Under the pieces are notes generated by a model that saw only the letters and a list, made by a program, of their open reading frames with translations, was not told the DNA's origin and searched no databases. Positions 11,566 to 22,958 of a stretch of 64,000 bases of DNA are shown here, piece by piece; position 1 is the first letter of the stretch; each line of letters opens with the position of its first letter. This DNA comes from Ricinus communis (lineage: Eukaryota; Streptophyta; Magnoliopsida; Malpighiales; Euphorbiaceae), in contig NC_063257.1 of assembly GCF_019578655.1 (NCBI RefSeq), positions 29,192,362 to 29,256,361 on the forward strand, given 5' to 3'. Made by a program: the position numbers and the translations under genes.

Positions 11566-13185
11566 ATGTCCATCAGACGAGGATCAGGAGTTTGCAAGAG
11601 GAGGCGGACCGATGGTTCCTCTTTCTCTCGATCGTCAAGCGCTGCACCGACTAGTTCAGGCCAAATTAGACCACTGCGGCGCCATCGATTCCTACTTTTC
11701 CAAGGACAGCCCACCTTCGAGCAGAGATATCAATCGATGAGGCATAAAGATTTAGGAAAGGGGCATAGAATAGACTGGCCAGCACTAGAGACCGTCAGAC
11801 TTGCAGCTGCAGTCTGCTGATATCTTGAGACGCCCCCGTTTCAACATGTCTTTGAGATAGTTGAACCAACATATAGGGAGTTGACTGTGGAGTTTGCCAG
11901 CACTTTCTTTTTGCAGAGCCAGTTGCGGGACTTTCAGCAACCAGATGCGATCAGTTTCAGATTAGCATAGTAGACTTTCACGATGAGTGTACAGTAGTTT
12001 GGGGTACACTTGGGCTTGTGGACTGTCGAGGATGTCGCTGGGGAGGTTTATAGTCACTGTATACACACGCCTGGTATGTCATATCTGCAGATGTGGGTCG
12101 AGATTTTTGATGACACGGAGGGGTACAGTGCCAGCCAGTCCAAGGCGTCTAACTTGCCTGAGGGACTGCGGTACTTGCATGCATTGCTGGTTAGGACCAT
12201 CACTAGCAGGGGAGATAGTGGTGGTATAGTTACCCAACCGGACCTGTTTATATTTTACAGCATGCATCAGCACCAGTCCATCGACATGGGATACTTGTTG
12301 GCCAGACAGATCAATGCCTTCTGCAATAACTCAAAGAAGGTATTTTTCTGTTTTGGGACTTACATTACTCGACTGGCTAGAAGCTTAGGAGTTTTAGAGG
12401 AGGCGATACCACATTTGACAGAGCTAGGGGTGATGGAGACGTTAGGACTTCCCCGGTTGGTTAGTATGGGGATGGTGACTCGTAGGCAAAGTCCGCTAGG
12501 GCCAGAGTATAGACTGAGGAGTGCTCTCTTAGCAGCACTCAGAGAGGAGCGACTTGCCCCACGAGCCCCTGGTACACAGGATGTTCCACCCTCTTCTTCT
12601 GATATTCCAGAGTCTTCCTCTAGACCGTCTACTTCAGCTCCTGCTGGGTCTTCATCAGCTGTTTTAGGAGTCTCCCCAATTGAGTTTATAGAGCTACAGC
12701 TTAGAGTACAGAGGTTGGCGGAGGAGCAGCAGCAACACTTCATTCGACAAGAGGCTTTTCAGCAGGACCTTTTACAACGTCAGGCTGAGTTTCAGAGCCA
12801 GATGATGGCTTAGTTTGAGAGGCAGAGGGCTATGCTTCAGGCCCTGATTGAGTAGGGTGGTAGGCTAGAGGCCTCTATGGCTAATGACATGTTTGATGAT
12901 ATTTTTGCTACAAACTATGCCCTTGCCTGTCCATAGAGCCGGGTTCCAACACATAGCCATTTTGACATCCCTCTAGCGGATGATCCAGCTGACCCTCCCT
13001 CTCCGACTGAGCACCCTTCATCACAGCAGCCTGACGAGCCTCCTATTGACGCTGCTCCTGCTGATCCACCAGCTCCTGCATGTGACACTACTTCCGACCC
13101 TCAGAGAGCAGCCACTCCTCCACCACAGACCAGCCAGCGCCTTGATATCCCTGATGATGCACCTCTTTTCACTCTGGAGCCATAG
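11566..13185 (+). pseudogene. Athila ORF1-like protein, full-length frame with seven premature stops
   Basis: One reading frame of 539 codons plus stop runs from ATG 11566 to TAG 13183 without a frameshift, broken only by TGA 11818 and TAG at 11968, 11971, 11995, 12811, 12853 and 12934. The first ~50 residues are Arg/Ser-rich; a conserved central region follows (YRELTVEFASTF, FGVHLGLWTVEDV, GRL-type helices, PDLFIFYSM, GYLLARQI). Next come a Pro/Ser-rich linker (about 345-385), a Gln-rich coiled-coil-like stretch (EEQQQHF, about 385-410) and a Pro-rich tail. This layout resembles the plant 'Athila ORF-1 / putative plant transposon protein' family. Its biochemical role is not established. Full identity should be checked by profile search. 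Confidence 0.75.
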
Positions 13186-14665
13186 TCAGGGCAGTAATAG
13201 CTCTTTTTCCTTTTTCATTTCTTATATTTTGTACACTAGGGACATTGTGTCCTTCAAGTGTAGGGTGGTGATATTTATATACACTTGTTTTCATGCTTTT
13301 ATTGTTTTGTATATGAAATTTAGATCCTTTTCTAGTGTATATATCGCATTTCATTTATCCCATCTCAGTTTTTTTTTACTCTTTGTGCAATTTTTTTTGT
13401 AAAATTTTGAAAATCTTTCACTTTGTTTCAATGCTCTTACTGTTGACTTGATTTAGAATTCCTGTTTATGTCCATGTGATTGGGTAAAACTGATAGTGCT
13501 CAGTCTTGCGGAAGAATGTAAGTTAATTAGTTTGAGTTTTGCACTAAGTTGCTTTGGTTTATTTAATTTTGTTTTGATGATTTTTGTTTGGAACCTACTC
13601 AAAAAGCACACTTATGAGAAATTGAGCCTCAATTGTAAGTATACTCTTTACATGCTTTTATCTATTTCTTTTTGAGAGTGCCAATTACTATCTTTACTTT
13701 TAGAACTTGCTCGATAATGCTTATGAGGGCCACAAGGAGAGTTTAACACTTTGGTATGATAGAGGCACTTAGGTTTTTCATTCTAGCCAAATAGCCTTCA
13801 TTCGTTTATTGATTTTGTAGATAACCCCTCTTTCACCATTTTTTATCATATTTCATTACCACTTAGTTTTATTCTGCTTTGGGTTATGATTTTGCATATG
13901 AGTTGTTTTTATTGGAAATTTTTGTCTTGGGAATAGCATTGGAAACTTGTAGTAGCTTCCTTCAATCCATAAGAAATTCACTATATTATGTGAATGTTTC
14001 TTCCCTTATATATTTCAAAAAAAAAAGAAGAAAAGAAATAATAAGAAGAATAAGAGGGAAGGGTGATGAAAAGAAAGAAAGTAAGTGAGCTAATTGTTTA
14101 ATTGGTTTTGGGAGTTTATATTTTGACTTGATTCCTATTTCCCACCTTGGACTACTATTCATTTTTTATCCCTTGTAATTATTGTGGCTTGTGTGCAGGT
14201 CATTTATCTCATTGCAGAACACTATAGGTTCAACTCTTATCAAATTTACCTACCCTACCTAATCCCCATTACAACTCTTATAAAGACCTCTTGACATGGT
14301 TGTTGACTCTCCATAAGTGGTAGGAGTAGGATTTAAGAGCAAGCATATAGTAAGTAAGGCAATATTTGATGCATTGAGCGATTAAACACTACCCTTTAAA
14401 CACTTTGAGTGATTTAGAGTGAATCTTGTGAGGAGTTGGTTCTGAATAATTTTGTTGAGATAGTATTTTGTGAATCATTAGCATCTTGGTTGTGATACTT
14501 GAATTGATTGCTTTCTTTCTTTTTGCTTGACTTATGCTTGTTAAGGATATGTGCAGGAGCTCTCTAGCTTGTTTATCAGTGTAAGTGTTGTTCCTTAGTG
14601 GTTTATTTTTCTTATTTTACTTTTGATTGCTTGAGGATAAGCAATGAGCTAAGTGTGGGGTTATT
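13186..14665 (+). other. 3' noncoding region and polypurine tract of the Athila-like element
   Basis: AT-rich DNA with many short frames and none convincing. It ends GATAAGCAATGAGCTAAGTG then TGGGGTTATT directly before the 3' LTR; the G-rich part (about 14652-14662) is the probable plus-strand primer. The whole block is shared with the minus-strand element at 53478-54960. Confidence 0.65.
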
Positions 14666-16148
14666 TGATGTACGTGGAATACACACATCTAAATGGGATT
14701 TTTAAGGCTGATTTTATATAAATTTGGATGTGAATTGGTCCCAACACTCACCCTATTCATTTGTTTGTGTGCTTTAGGTCTAAAAGAAGTCAAAGAGTGA
14801 TAAAGGGAAGAATTGGAGCAGAATTGGACGTCAAAGTTGCCGAAACAAGTCGAGTTTGCGCATCTCTAATCTGAACATGGCCGTGTTAGTTTTAACACTG
14901 GCCGTGTTCCTAACACGGGCACCAAAACGGGCCGTGTTGGGTGCATCCGACATCAAAGAGAAAGAAGCATTAAGGAGCACGACCACAGAGAGTAACATGG
15001 GCATTAGCACGGGGCCGTGTTCCAAACACGCCCATCAGTATCAACCCGTATTCCCAACACGGGCATCAACACAGCCATGTTTGCGGTAGTAGGATGAATT
15101 AATTAAAAGAAAGAGCAAGAAGAAAGAAAGAAAAGAACGGGGGGAGAACGTCCCAAACCCTAATATTTCTCTCTCTAAGGGTTCTCTAAGCTGAAACCAA
15201 GGAAAAAGGAGACTTGGACCAAGGTTTCAATTGGATTCCCTTCAAAGATTGAAGATTGGGCGAGGTTCGTTGATTGGTTTCAATTTGAGCAAGAGGAATA
15301 AGGATCGATTCAATTCGAGCAAGAGGAATTAGGGCTGTTTACTCTTATCCAAGGGTGTAATCGGGTTTCTTTACCTTTATTCATTGTTGTAATTGAATTC
15401 TTGTAGGTTTTGATAATGAACATGTTTATCTAGATTGATTAAATCCATTGGGATTTCTTTACTATGTTGACTTAATGTTATATTGTTGGATTGTTTGAGT
15501 TAGTTTTGTATTCTTCTTGCTTTCAGTATTAATAAGATAATGCATTATTCATGAGACGTTGTGAATTGTGGTGTTTAGATTGCTTTATGTGATTGAGAAG
15601 TCCATTTGGCAATTAGAATTTTGAATAGCAAGAACTGGTTAATAATCACTTAGAGATAAGGATAATTAACTAGCCGGATTAAGAATTAATAAAGCTTAAT
15701 AGAAGTAGATTAAAGCTTAATGCTAATTTAAGAATCAATCGTTAGGAATATATTCCAGCTTTAGGTTATTAGGTTTAGAAATTCGGTTATCTCGAGAGAG
15801 AAACCGAATTCAGTTAAGAATTCGTCCACGGGTAGCATAATTGAAGTCATCAATCCTTTATCTTTTGTTTGATTGCTAACCAGTTTAGGTTCCCTTTGAG
15901 TTTGCTTTCTTGTCTTGGTTCTTTCATTTATCCATTTATTCTTGCATCTCCCTTAGAACTTAGCTTGTAGCTATTAGTTAGTTTAGAAATTATTCATCAT
16001 TCATTTTAGGTTAATATAACAAAGAACAAAGGAGTAACTCTGGGCTTTCACTTTCCCGAGGAATACGACCTTGATACTCTCCATTAGTGCTAGACTGCAT
16101 CGATAGATATACTGCTTTAGATTGTAGTTGCATAGATAGCAACCATCA
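14666..16148 (+). repeat. 3' LTR (1483 bp) of the Athila-like element
   Basis: Starts TGATGTACGTGG and ends GCAACCATCA. It has the same length as the 5' LTR and differs by scattered substitutions, many of them C/T or G/A, so the insertion is not recent. Copia A leader sequence resumes at 16149. Confidence 0.9.
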
Positions 16149-16344
16149 GTGGGTTATCTTGTACTGTGATGGTTTCTTGATTGTTTCATTTCTCTGTGCT
16201 TTGACTGCTCATCGAATGCAAGTATAGAAGAGAAGAGAATAAAATTATTACCTTAATTGTTGCATTTCTCTGTGCTTTGACTAATTGATGATTGTTGATT
16301 TCTGTTGGAATTTTGTTTCTTTTATGTTATAGCTGAAGTTAGAG

Positions 16345-17270
16345 ATGATTTGCTTTCAAGCAGTTAGTGTTCAATTAGATGATAAAAATTATGCATATTG
16401 GAGTTATGTGATGAAATTTTTTTTGAAAGGTAAACAAAAGTGGGGATATGTTTCTGGTGCTTCTGTTAAGCCTCAAGATGGCACAGTGACGGACTATGTG
16501 GCATTATTAGATAAATAGGAGGTCGATAATTCAAAAATAATTACTTGGATCAATAATTCTGTTAAGCATTCGATAGGTACCCAGTTAGCAAAATATGAGA
16601 CAGCTGAGGAGATTTAGGATCATCTAGTTAGATTGTACACACAGTCTAATTTTGTAAAACAATACCAGTTGGAGTCTGACATTCGTGCTCTTCAGTAGAA
16701 AACTATGAGTATTTAGGAATTTTATGATGCTATCACATATTTGTGGGATCAATTGGCTCTCACAGAATCTGCTGAATTACGACCCTTAAGGGCTTATATT
16801 GCACGAAAAGAGGAGCAGAGGTTAGTACAGTTTTTAATGGCTCTTCGTGATAAGTTTGAGGGACTTCGCAAGTCTATTCTACATTGTCATCCACTGCCTT
16901 CTGTTGACTCTGTTGTTAGTAAGCTTTTGGCTGAAGAAATTCGTATTAAGCCTTTGGTTGTAAAAGAGGCTTTTTCACCTTCTACTCCATCTGTTTTTGC
17001 CATGTCTCCTCGATTAAACTTTAAGTCTCATGCAAGCCATATGGATCTGTTGCTTGTGATGAATGCTGGTTCTGTAAGCAAAAAGGTCATTAGAAATCTC
17101 AGTGTCCGAAATTGGACAGAGGAAAGCAGCAGCAGCAGTCTCATCAGTGGCCTTATCGACCACCGCCTCTCCACAATGGACCTCCTCTTCTATCTCGTCC
17201 TCACAATGCACTATCAACCTCCTCCTTGGACCCATCAATGATCGAGCAGTTTCGGTAGTTTCTTGCATCT
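16345..17270 (+). pseudogene. Copia A gag (UBN2/retrotran_gag type), broken
   Basis: Opens at ATG 16345 (MICFQAVSVQLDDKNYAYW), the usual copia Gag start with L-x-NY-x-W. Premature TAG codons occur at 16516, 16615, 16696 and 16714, then an open stretch runs from 16741. The later part (LAEEIRIKP, about 16930) matches the Gag C-terminal helix region. Frame changes occur after about 17030, where the zinc knuckle would be, and I cannot see an intact CCHC. Gag would form virus-like particles in the cytoplasm. It is clearly inactive here. Confidence 0.85.
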
Positions 17271-17282
17271 CAGCCTCATGCC

Positions 17283-18620
17283 ATGTCTACTTCCTCTCAA
17301 ATAGGTTTGTCATCTAGTCCTTTAGGTATATCCCTTTCTTCCTGGATTTTAGATTCTGGTGCTTCAAACCATATGTCACCTAATTTGTCATCATTTACTT
17401 CTCTAACCCCTAAAGTTTCAGTTCCTGTTATGAGTGCTAGTGGTAGACCTACGCCATTGCAAGGTGTTGGTTCGGTTATTATGCCTTCTCTATCTTTATC
17501 TAATGTCTATCACATTCCTAGTCTTGCTTTCAGTCTTGCTTCTGTTGGTCAGATATATGATACTGGATGCTCAGTCTCTTTTTCTTCTTCTACTTGTTCT
17601 GTTCAGGATCCAAATTCTCAAGAAATGATTGGGATCGGCCATAGAGAATGAGGACTTTATATATTAGATCAGCTTAAAACTCCTCATACCGCGGCTGCTG
17701 TTCCTGGTGTGAATTTGTTATCCTTTCGTTTGAGTCCTTCGTCTATGTTTTATTTATAGCATTCTCGCCTTGGCCATGTCTCCCTCTCTCCTTTGCAATT
17801 TTTAGTTTCTATAGGAGCTTTAGAAAATTTGAAAACTCATGATATTTCTGATTGCAGTGGTTGTAAACTAACAAACTTTACTGCATTGCCTTTTCTTAAA
17901 AGCACTACTATATCTGTTGCTCCTTTTGATCTTATTCATTATGATATATGGGGATCCTTTCCTATTTCTATAAAAGGGGGTTCTCATTATTATGTATCTT
18001 TTATTGATGATTGCACTCGTTATTGTTGGGTTTATCTTATGAAACGTTGTTCAAACTTTTTTAGCATTTATAATAAATTTCGATCTCTTGTGATAACCCA
18101 ACATTCAGTTGTTATTAAATGTTTTAGATGTGATTTGGGAGGAGAGTATACTTCTCATGCTTTTAAGGATCTACTTGCTTTAGATGGTACAATTTACCAA
18201 ACTTCTTGCATTGATACTCCTGAACAAAATAGAGTTGCTGAAAGAAAACATAGGCGCATTCTTGAGACTGCACGTTCACTTTTGTTGTCTGTTAGTGTTC
18301 CTAGTGAATTTTGGAGGGATGGAGTTCTTACTTCTGTTCATTTAATTAACAGAATTCCTATTTCCCATAATTCTGGCTTGTCTCCCCATGAAAGATTGTA
18401 TGGTCATCCTCCAGATTATTCTTCTCTTCGTGTCTTTGGTTCTACATGTTTTGTTCTTCTTCCTCATGTTGAACGCAATAAGTTAACATCTTGATCTACT
18501 ATATGTGTCTTTCTTGGTTATGGTGCAGGATAAAAAGGGTATCGTTGTTTTGATCCACTCAGTCATAAGTTATACGTTTCTCGTCATGTTATTTTTCTTG
18601 AACACATTCCTTATTTTGCA
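17283..18620 (+). pseudogene. Copia A protease and integrase region, broken
   Basis: The protease site is seen as WILDSGASNHM (about residue 20 of the frame at 17283). The pre-integrase motif HSRLGHVS (17760) follows, with a knuckle remnant C-x2-C. The integrase core has FIDDCTRY (about 18000), a changed second motif RCDLGGEY (18126) instead of RSDNGGEY, and the third acidic residue in RVAERKHR. The GKE-like C-terminal end (VFLGYG, about 18510) is also present. Stops include TGA 17650, TAG 17758, TGA 18493 and TAA 18531. Catalytic Asp and Glu are recognisable, but the frame breaks exclude function. Confidence 0.88.
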
Positions 18621-18939
18621 ATTCCTTCACAATATATCTATGTCTGATCTTATCCATATTGACCCTTTTGCTACTGATATTAATGAGCTACCCTCTGCTG
18701 GCATTCCTGACACTTCTATTGGCCCTTCTACTATATACTATGCCCAATCATCTCCTGAGACTGCGGATACTATCAAACCTCACTATCTTGTACGAAATCG
18801 TAAGTCCACTAAACAATCTGATTTTGATTATTCTTGTTATTCGAGTTCATTTATTTCTTTTCTAGCTTCTATTCATCGTCTTTCTGAGCGTTTATCTTTC
18901 AAAGAAGCAATTTTTGATCCTCTTTGGTAGCGTGCTATG

Positions 18940-20437
18940 GCTGAGGAGCTAACCACTTTTCATCAAACCCATACTTGAGATTTAGTGTCCCTTCCTGCAG
19001 GTAAATGCTATTGGTTCTCGTTGGGTCTATAAGATTAAAACTCGTTGGGTTTATAAGATTAAAACTAAGTCTGATGGGTCTATTGAAAGATATAAAGCTC
19101 GTTTAATGGCTAAGGGTTATTCTCAGGAATATGGTTTGGATTATGAGGAGACTTTTGCTCCCGTTGCTAAAATGACTACAGTTCGAACTCTTATTGTTGT
19201 TGCTTCTATTCGCCATTAGGATATAAACAAAATGGATATTAAAAATGCCTTTTTGAATGGCGACCTTCACGAAGAAGTTTATATAATTCCTCCTCCTGGT
19301 CTTGATCATCATCCTGGTGAAGTTTGTAAACTTAGGAAGGCCCTTTATAGTCTCAAACAGGCTCCTCATGCCTGCTTTGAGAAGTTTCCTACTGTGATTA
19401 CTTCACTTAGTTTTCATCCTAGCAACTATGATTCTGCACTGTTTATCAAAAGTACTTCGGCTAGTCAAATTTTGCTTTCTCTATATGTTGATGATATGAT
19501 TATTATAGGTGATGATGTTGTTGGGATTAGTATGTTAAAGTTTGAACTGACTCATTATTTTTCTATGAAGGACTTGGGTCCCCTTCGTTACTTCTTGGGT
19601 ATTAAAGTTGCTTCTTCTCCAAAAGGGTATCTTCTTTCTCAATCTAAGTATATTTTTTATATTTTTGAGCATGCTTGCCTTTCTAATAATAAGACTGCTG
19701 ATACTCCGATTGAGCTCAACACTTGTTATTCTGTTTCTGATGGTTCTTCACTGCCAGATCCGAGTCTATATCGGACTATTGTTGGAAGTCTGGTTTATCT
19801 TACTATCACTCGTCCTAATATTGCATATGTTGTTCATATAATCAGTCAGTTTGTTATTTCTCCTACTACAGTTCATTAGGCTATTGTTCTTCGCATTTTG
19901 AAATACCTCTATGACACTCAGTTTCAGACTCTCTTACTTTCATCTACTTCATCTTTAGAGTTATGTGCTTACTCTGATGCTGATTGGGCCGGTGATCCCA
20001 CTGACCGCAAATCAACTACTGGATTTTGTATCTTTCTAGGTGATTATCTTATCTCTTAGAAAAGTAAGAAGCAGGACATCATTTCTCGATCCTCAACAGA
20101 GGCTGAATATCGCGCTATGGCTTTCACTACTTGTGAAATAGTTTGGTTGTGATGGTTGCTTGCTAATATGGGTGTTTTTTTGCAGCAACCGACTCCTTTA
20201 CATTGTGATAATAAGAGTGCTATTCAGATTGCTCATAATTCAGTCTTTCATGAACGGACCAAGCGTATCGAAATCGACTGTCATATTACTCGTCATCACC
20301 TTCAGAATGGCACCTTGATATTGCCTTTTGTTTCTTCTTCCTTACAGCTTGCAGACTTGTTTACAAAAAGTTTAACCTCTTCATGTTTTCGCTTTCTGTC
20401 TGACAAACTCTCGATGCTTGGTTCTATCGCATCGTGA
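18940..20437 (+). pseudogene. Copia A reverse transcriptase and RNase H, broken
   Basis: The reverse transcriptase motifs run in order: [55 protein letters not shown] (the catalytic YVDD is kept) and YFLGIKV. RNase H follows with DADWAG, SRSSTEAEYRAM, HCDNKSAI and FHERTKRIEIDCH. Stops at 19218, 19877 and 20057 (TAG) and 20149 (TGA) break it. A 24-bp unit encoding RWVYKIKT is duplicated head-to-tail at 19019-19066. The frame ends TGA 20435, 12 bases before the 3' LTR, with the purine tract GAGTTTGAGAGGA between. Confidence 0.9.
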
Positions 20438-20448
20438 GTTTGAGAGGA

Positions 20449-20575
20449 TGTTAAATATTGTAATTCTCTAATTATTATAAGAGTGGTATAGTCTTTTACT
20501 TTCCTTTATATGTTAGATTATAACAATCTCTTTTCTTTGTTTTAGGGTTACTTTTCCTCTTGAATTTGTATAACA
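20449..20575 (+). repeat. 3' LTR of copia A
   Basis: Begins TGTTAAATATTG after GAGAGGA and ends GTATAACA; 127 bp. It matches 5191-5316 almost base for base. Minus-strand LINE sequence begins within a few bases to the right. Confidence 0.85.
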
Positions 20576-20579
20576 ATCT

Positions 20580-22740
20580 TAACAAAATAGATGTCATAAC
20601 AAGGAACAGAAAAGAACTAGGGAAACACAACATAAGCAAAACAAGGAAAGGCCTAAAACTAAGAGAATAAAAAATTCTACCTGCAACAAAAGTTTGAATA
20701 AACTAAAGAGCCAAAAAAAATCGGGTAAGAATCCCACCATTGCAAGCTGGAAGAAGAAACTCCAACATTAGCCAAGCTATCGGCAACACCATTCCCCTCC
20801 TTGTAAATATGCGAGACCACAAACTCCATATCAGAAATAACATACAAGCACTTGGTCCATTGAGGTCTGTGCAGCCAAGGAACCAACACGTCCCTATTTT
20901 TCAATAGATTAACCACATACATGGAAACCCTCTGAAGCAGTTGCAATGCAATCCGCAATGGAAGGGTTCTTCAAAAATGCGAACTGAAACTTGGAAATAA
21001 TTCTCGTGGCAATAAGAGAAAGCTTGTCAGCAAAAATCCTAGTGATAAGCTAGAAAATGAAATTACTCAAGACAATAGGGCGGAAAGCATCAATGGAGAT
21101 GGCATCCGACTTCTTAGGAATAAGCACCATAAAATTAGAATTAAGACCAGGAAGAATCATGCCCGAATGGAAAAAACTCTGAACTTCCTTGCACACATCA
21201 GACTTGATTATGTCCTAATAAGTTTGATAAAATATGCTAGAGGTCTCTGTCCGGGCCAGGGGCACTACTCGGGTCTATGTTAAAAACGGTTGCCTTTATC
21301 TCGTCCAAAAATGGACATTTGATGAGATCATTATTTTCGGCCTTGGTAACTAAGCTGGGAACCACTTCTTTGATCACATGAAAATTGGTAGAATCATGAC
21401 CAACACTTGAAAATAAAGAAGCATAATAGTCAATGATGCGTATTCAATTTCAGTTGCATTCATAGAAATGTTACCATCAATTTGTAAGCAGTGAATACCA
21501 TTCTTTGCCTTTCGTTGAGCATAGCAACCATGAAAAGAGGCAATATTTCTATCACCCTCCTGAAGCCATTTGATCCTACTCCTTTTCTTGTAGAGTTTCT
21601 TGTTGTTTCCGGTGAAGATCTAGAGACTCATGAGCTTCAAGTTCTTGCTTATGTAAATCCTCCATCATACGAAATAATGAAATGCGATTCTGAATATCTT
21701 CCAATTTAACTTGAGCCCGGGAAATGTTAGAATCAAGATGTCCAAAAACATCCCTATTCCAACATTTTTTTAGCAACTTTCAATTGCTTAAGTTTGCCAC
21801 ATAAATGCTGCATTGGAGAACTAAAACCCGAAGTTTGAGCCCAAGACGTAGTAATAAAATCTCTGATGGAAGTGTGCAAAGTCTACATGGCTTGAAAATG
21901 AAATAAAGGAAAAGGCCGGTTAACTGCATTGTCAAAAGAGAGCAATGAGAGGCAATGATCAAAGTGATGTCTCGAAAGCGCCACATTAGAAATAGAGTTC
22001 CAATGATTGAACAGATCACCGAACATAGAACCCTGTCAATTCTACTCTCAACTCTATTACTACCTCGATGTCCATTGCACCAAGTAAACACAACACCCCT
22101 TTGGCAACGTCATTAAGATCACAATTATCAATACAAGATCTAAATTCCATTCAAGACCTAGGCGCATAAGGACAACCAGTTTTCTCAACTACACCCAAAA
22201 CTGCGTTAAAATCTCCCATGACAATCCAACATGCATGAGAAGAAGGCTTTACCCAACTCAGCTCAAACTAAAGCTTACAATGACAATTCATCTAGATGCT
22301 AGCTCAGACAAAGCTGATTCTATGCATAGAATTATAGTGAAGGAAATCAAAAGTGACATGCTGCTCATGCAAGAGAACATTAGAGGGAGCATGAGCATCA
22401 TACCTTTGTAGAATCCAAATAGATGGAGGAGAGCGCTGATTCATAGACACCAAGAAGAGATTTAAAGAAGACAAGAAGTGAGTTGGGAGACTGTCAAAAT
22501 CAATCATCGGCTTAGCAAGGCAAATAAAATCAAGCCTTAAAGAATGACAATAGGATCTGAAAACATGTTGGGTACTAGAATTTCCTAGACCCTGGCAATT
22601 CCAGAGGCTTCGTCACTCTCTTAGAGAGTGTAACCTAAAATTTTTCTTTCTTCTTATGTTTCCATTTCCTGATCGCCATCTATTGTTCCTCCTCTTCCAT
22701 TTGATTAGCTCAAGATTTATCAGTATCAGTCGTCATAGCC
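20580..22740 (-). mobile_element. Degenerate L1-type LINE with a deleted reverse transcriptase core
   Basis: Read on the minus strand, an apurinic endonuclease domain comes first (22600-21780), with WIVMGDFNAVL (about 22220), FTWCNGHRG and RVESRIDRVL (about 22080). A helical linker follows (21776-21576, DVFGHLDSNISRAQ), then the N-terminal reverse transcriptase (about 21560-20980; SFFHSGMILPGLN, LIPKKSDA). The catalytic FADD-containing part is missing: the frame passes from IADCIA (about 20945) straight to a C-terminal RNase H-like segment (HIYKEGNGVADSLANVG, about 20760). Many stops and frame changes are present. LINE proteins nick DNA and prime reverse transcription on chromatin; this copy cannot. 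No poly-A tail or target duplication is seen. Confidence 0.82.
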
Positions 22741-22958
22741 TTTATAGGTTCCGTGTCGGGATTTATTGCTTAATAATTCTAATTATTCGTTAAATCTTTG
22801 AACAAAAGTTGCGTTTTTTCCTATTAATGTGATATGATATGAGAAGATCATGTTATTGAACAATTAAAGTTTTAGATAGTAAATTTTATTAGATTTTTTA
22901 TTAGATCTTCTAGCTTTTCTTGGTTTTTTTTTTTGCATTTTATTAGTTTTTTATATTA
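22741..22958. other. Short AT-rich spacer
   Basis: Nothing recognisable between the LINE 5' end and the 2.3-kb repeat; it contains a poly-T run at about 22926-22934. Confidence 0.4.

Larger units (their letters stand above)
5974..16148 (+). mobile_element. Non-autonomous Athila-like Ty3/gypsy retrotransposon, inserted in the copia A leader
   Basis: Two 1483-bp LTRs (5974-7456 and 14666-16148) with termini TGATG...CATCA bracket a 7.2-kb interior that includes a later solo LTR. The interior begins with TGGCGCTGTTGCCGGGGA, the primer site typical of Athila/Tat-type plant gypsy elements. It then holds a zinc-knuckle gag-like remnant and an Athila ORF1-like frame, and ends in the GTGTGGGGT tract before the 3' LTR. 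No aspartic protease, reverse transcriptase, RNase H or integrase motif is found on either strand of the interior, so it would need proteins in trans. Flanking pentamers are ACGGG (5969-5973) and GTGGG (16149-16153), three of five matching, consistent with an aged target duplication. Confidence 0.85.
5191..20575 (+). mobile_element. Degenerate Ty1/copia retrotransposon (short-LTR, Ale/Retrofit-like), split by a nested gypsy element
   Basis: The element has a 126-bp 5' LTR, a tRNA-Met primer-binding site, a long leader, gag, protease, integrase, reverse transcriptase and RNase H in copia order, a purine-rich tract and a 127-bp 3' LTR. Subtracting the gypsy insertion (5974-16148) leaves about 5.2 kb, a normal copia length. 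The very short LTRs suggest the Ale/Retrofit lineage; that is inference from family knowledge. No clear target duplication is seen: GGCAC precedes the 5' LTR, and the 3' LTR abuts LINE sequence within a few bases, so the right junction may be rearranged. Coding frames carry many premature stops and several frame changes, so it is inactive. Confidence 0.88.

Noticed and set aside
11566..13185. Viral envelope-like function for the Athila ORF1-like protein
   Set aside because: No signal peptide, transmembrane anchor or cleavage site is visible; composition is Ser/Pro/Gln-rich and soluble.
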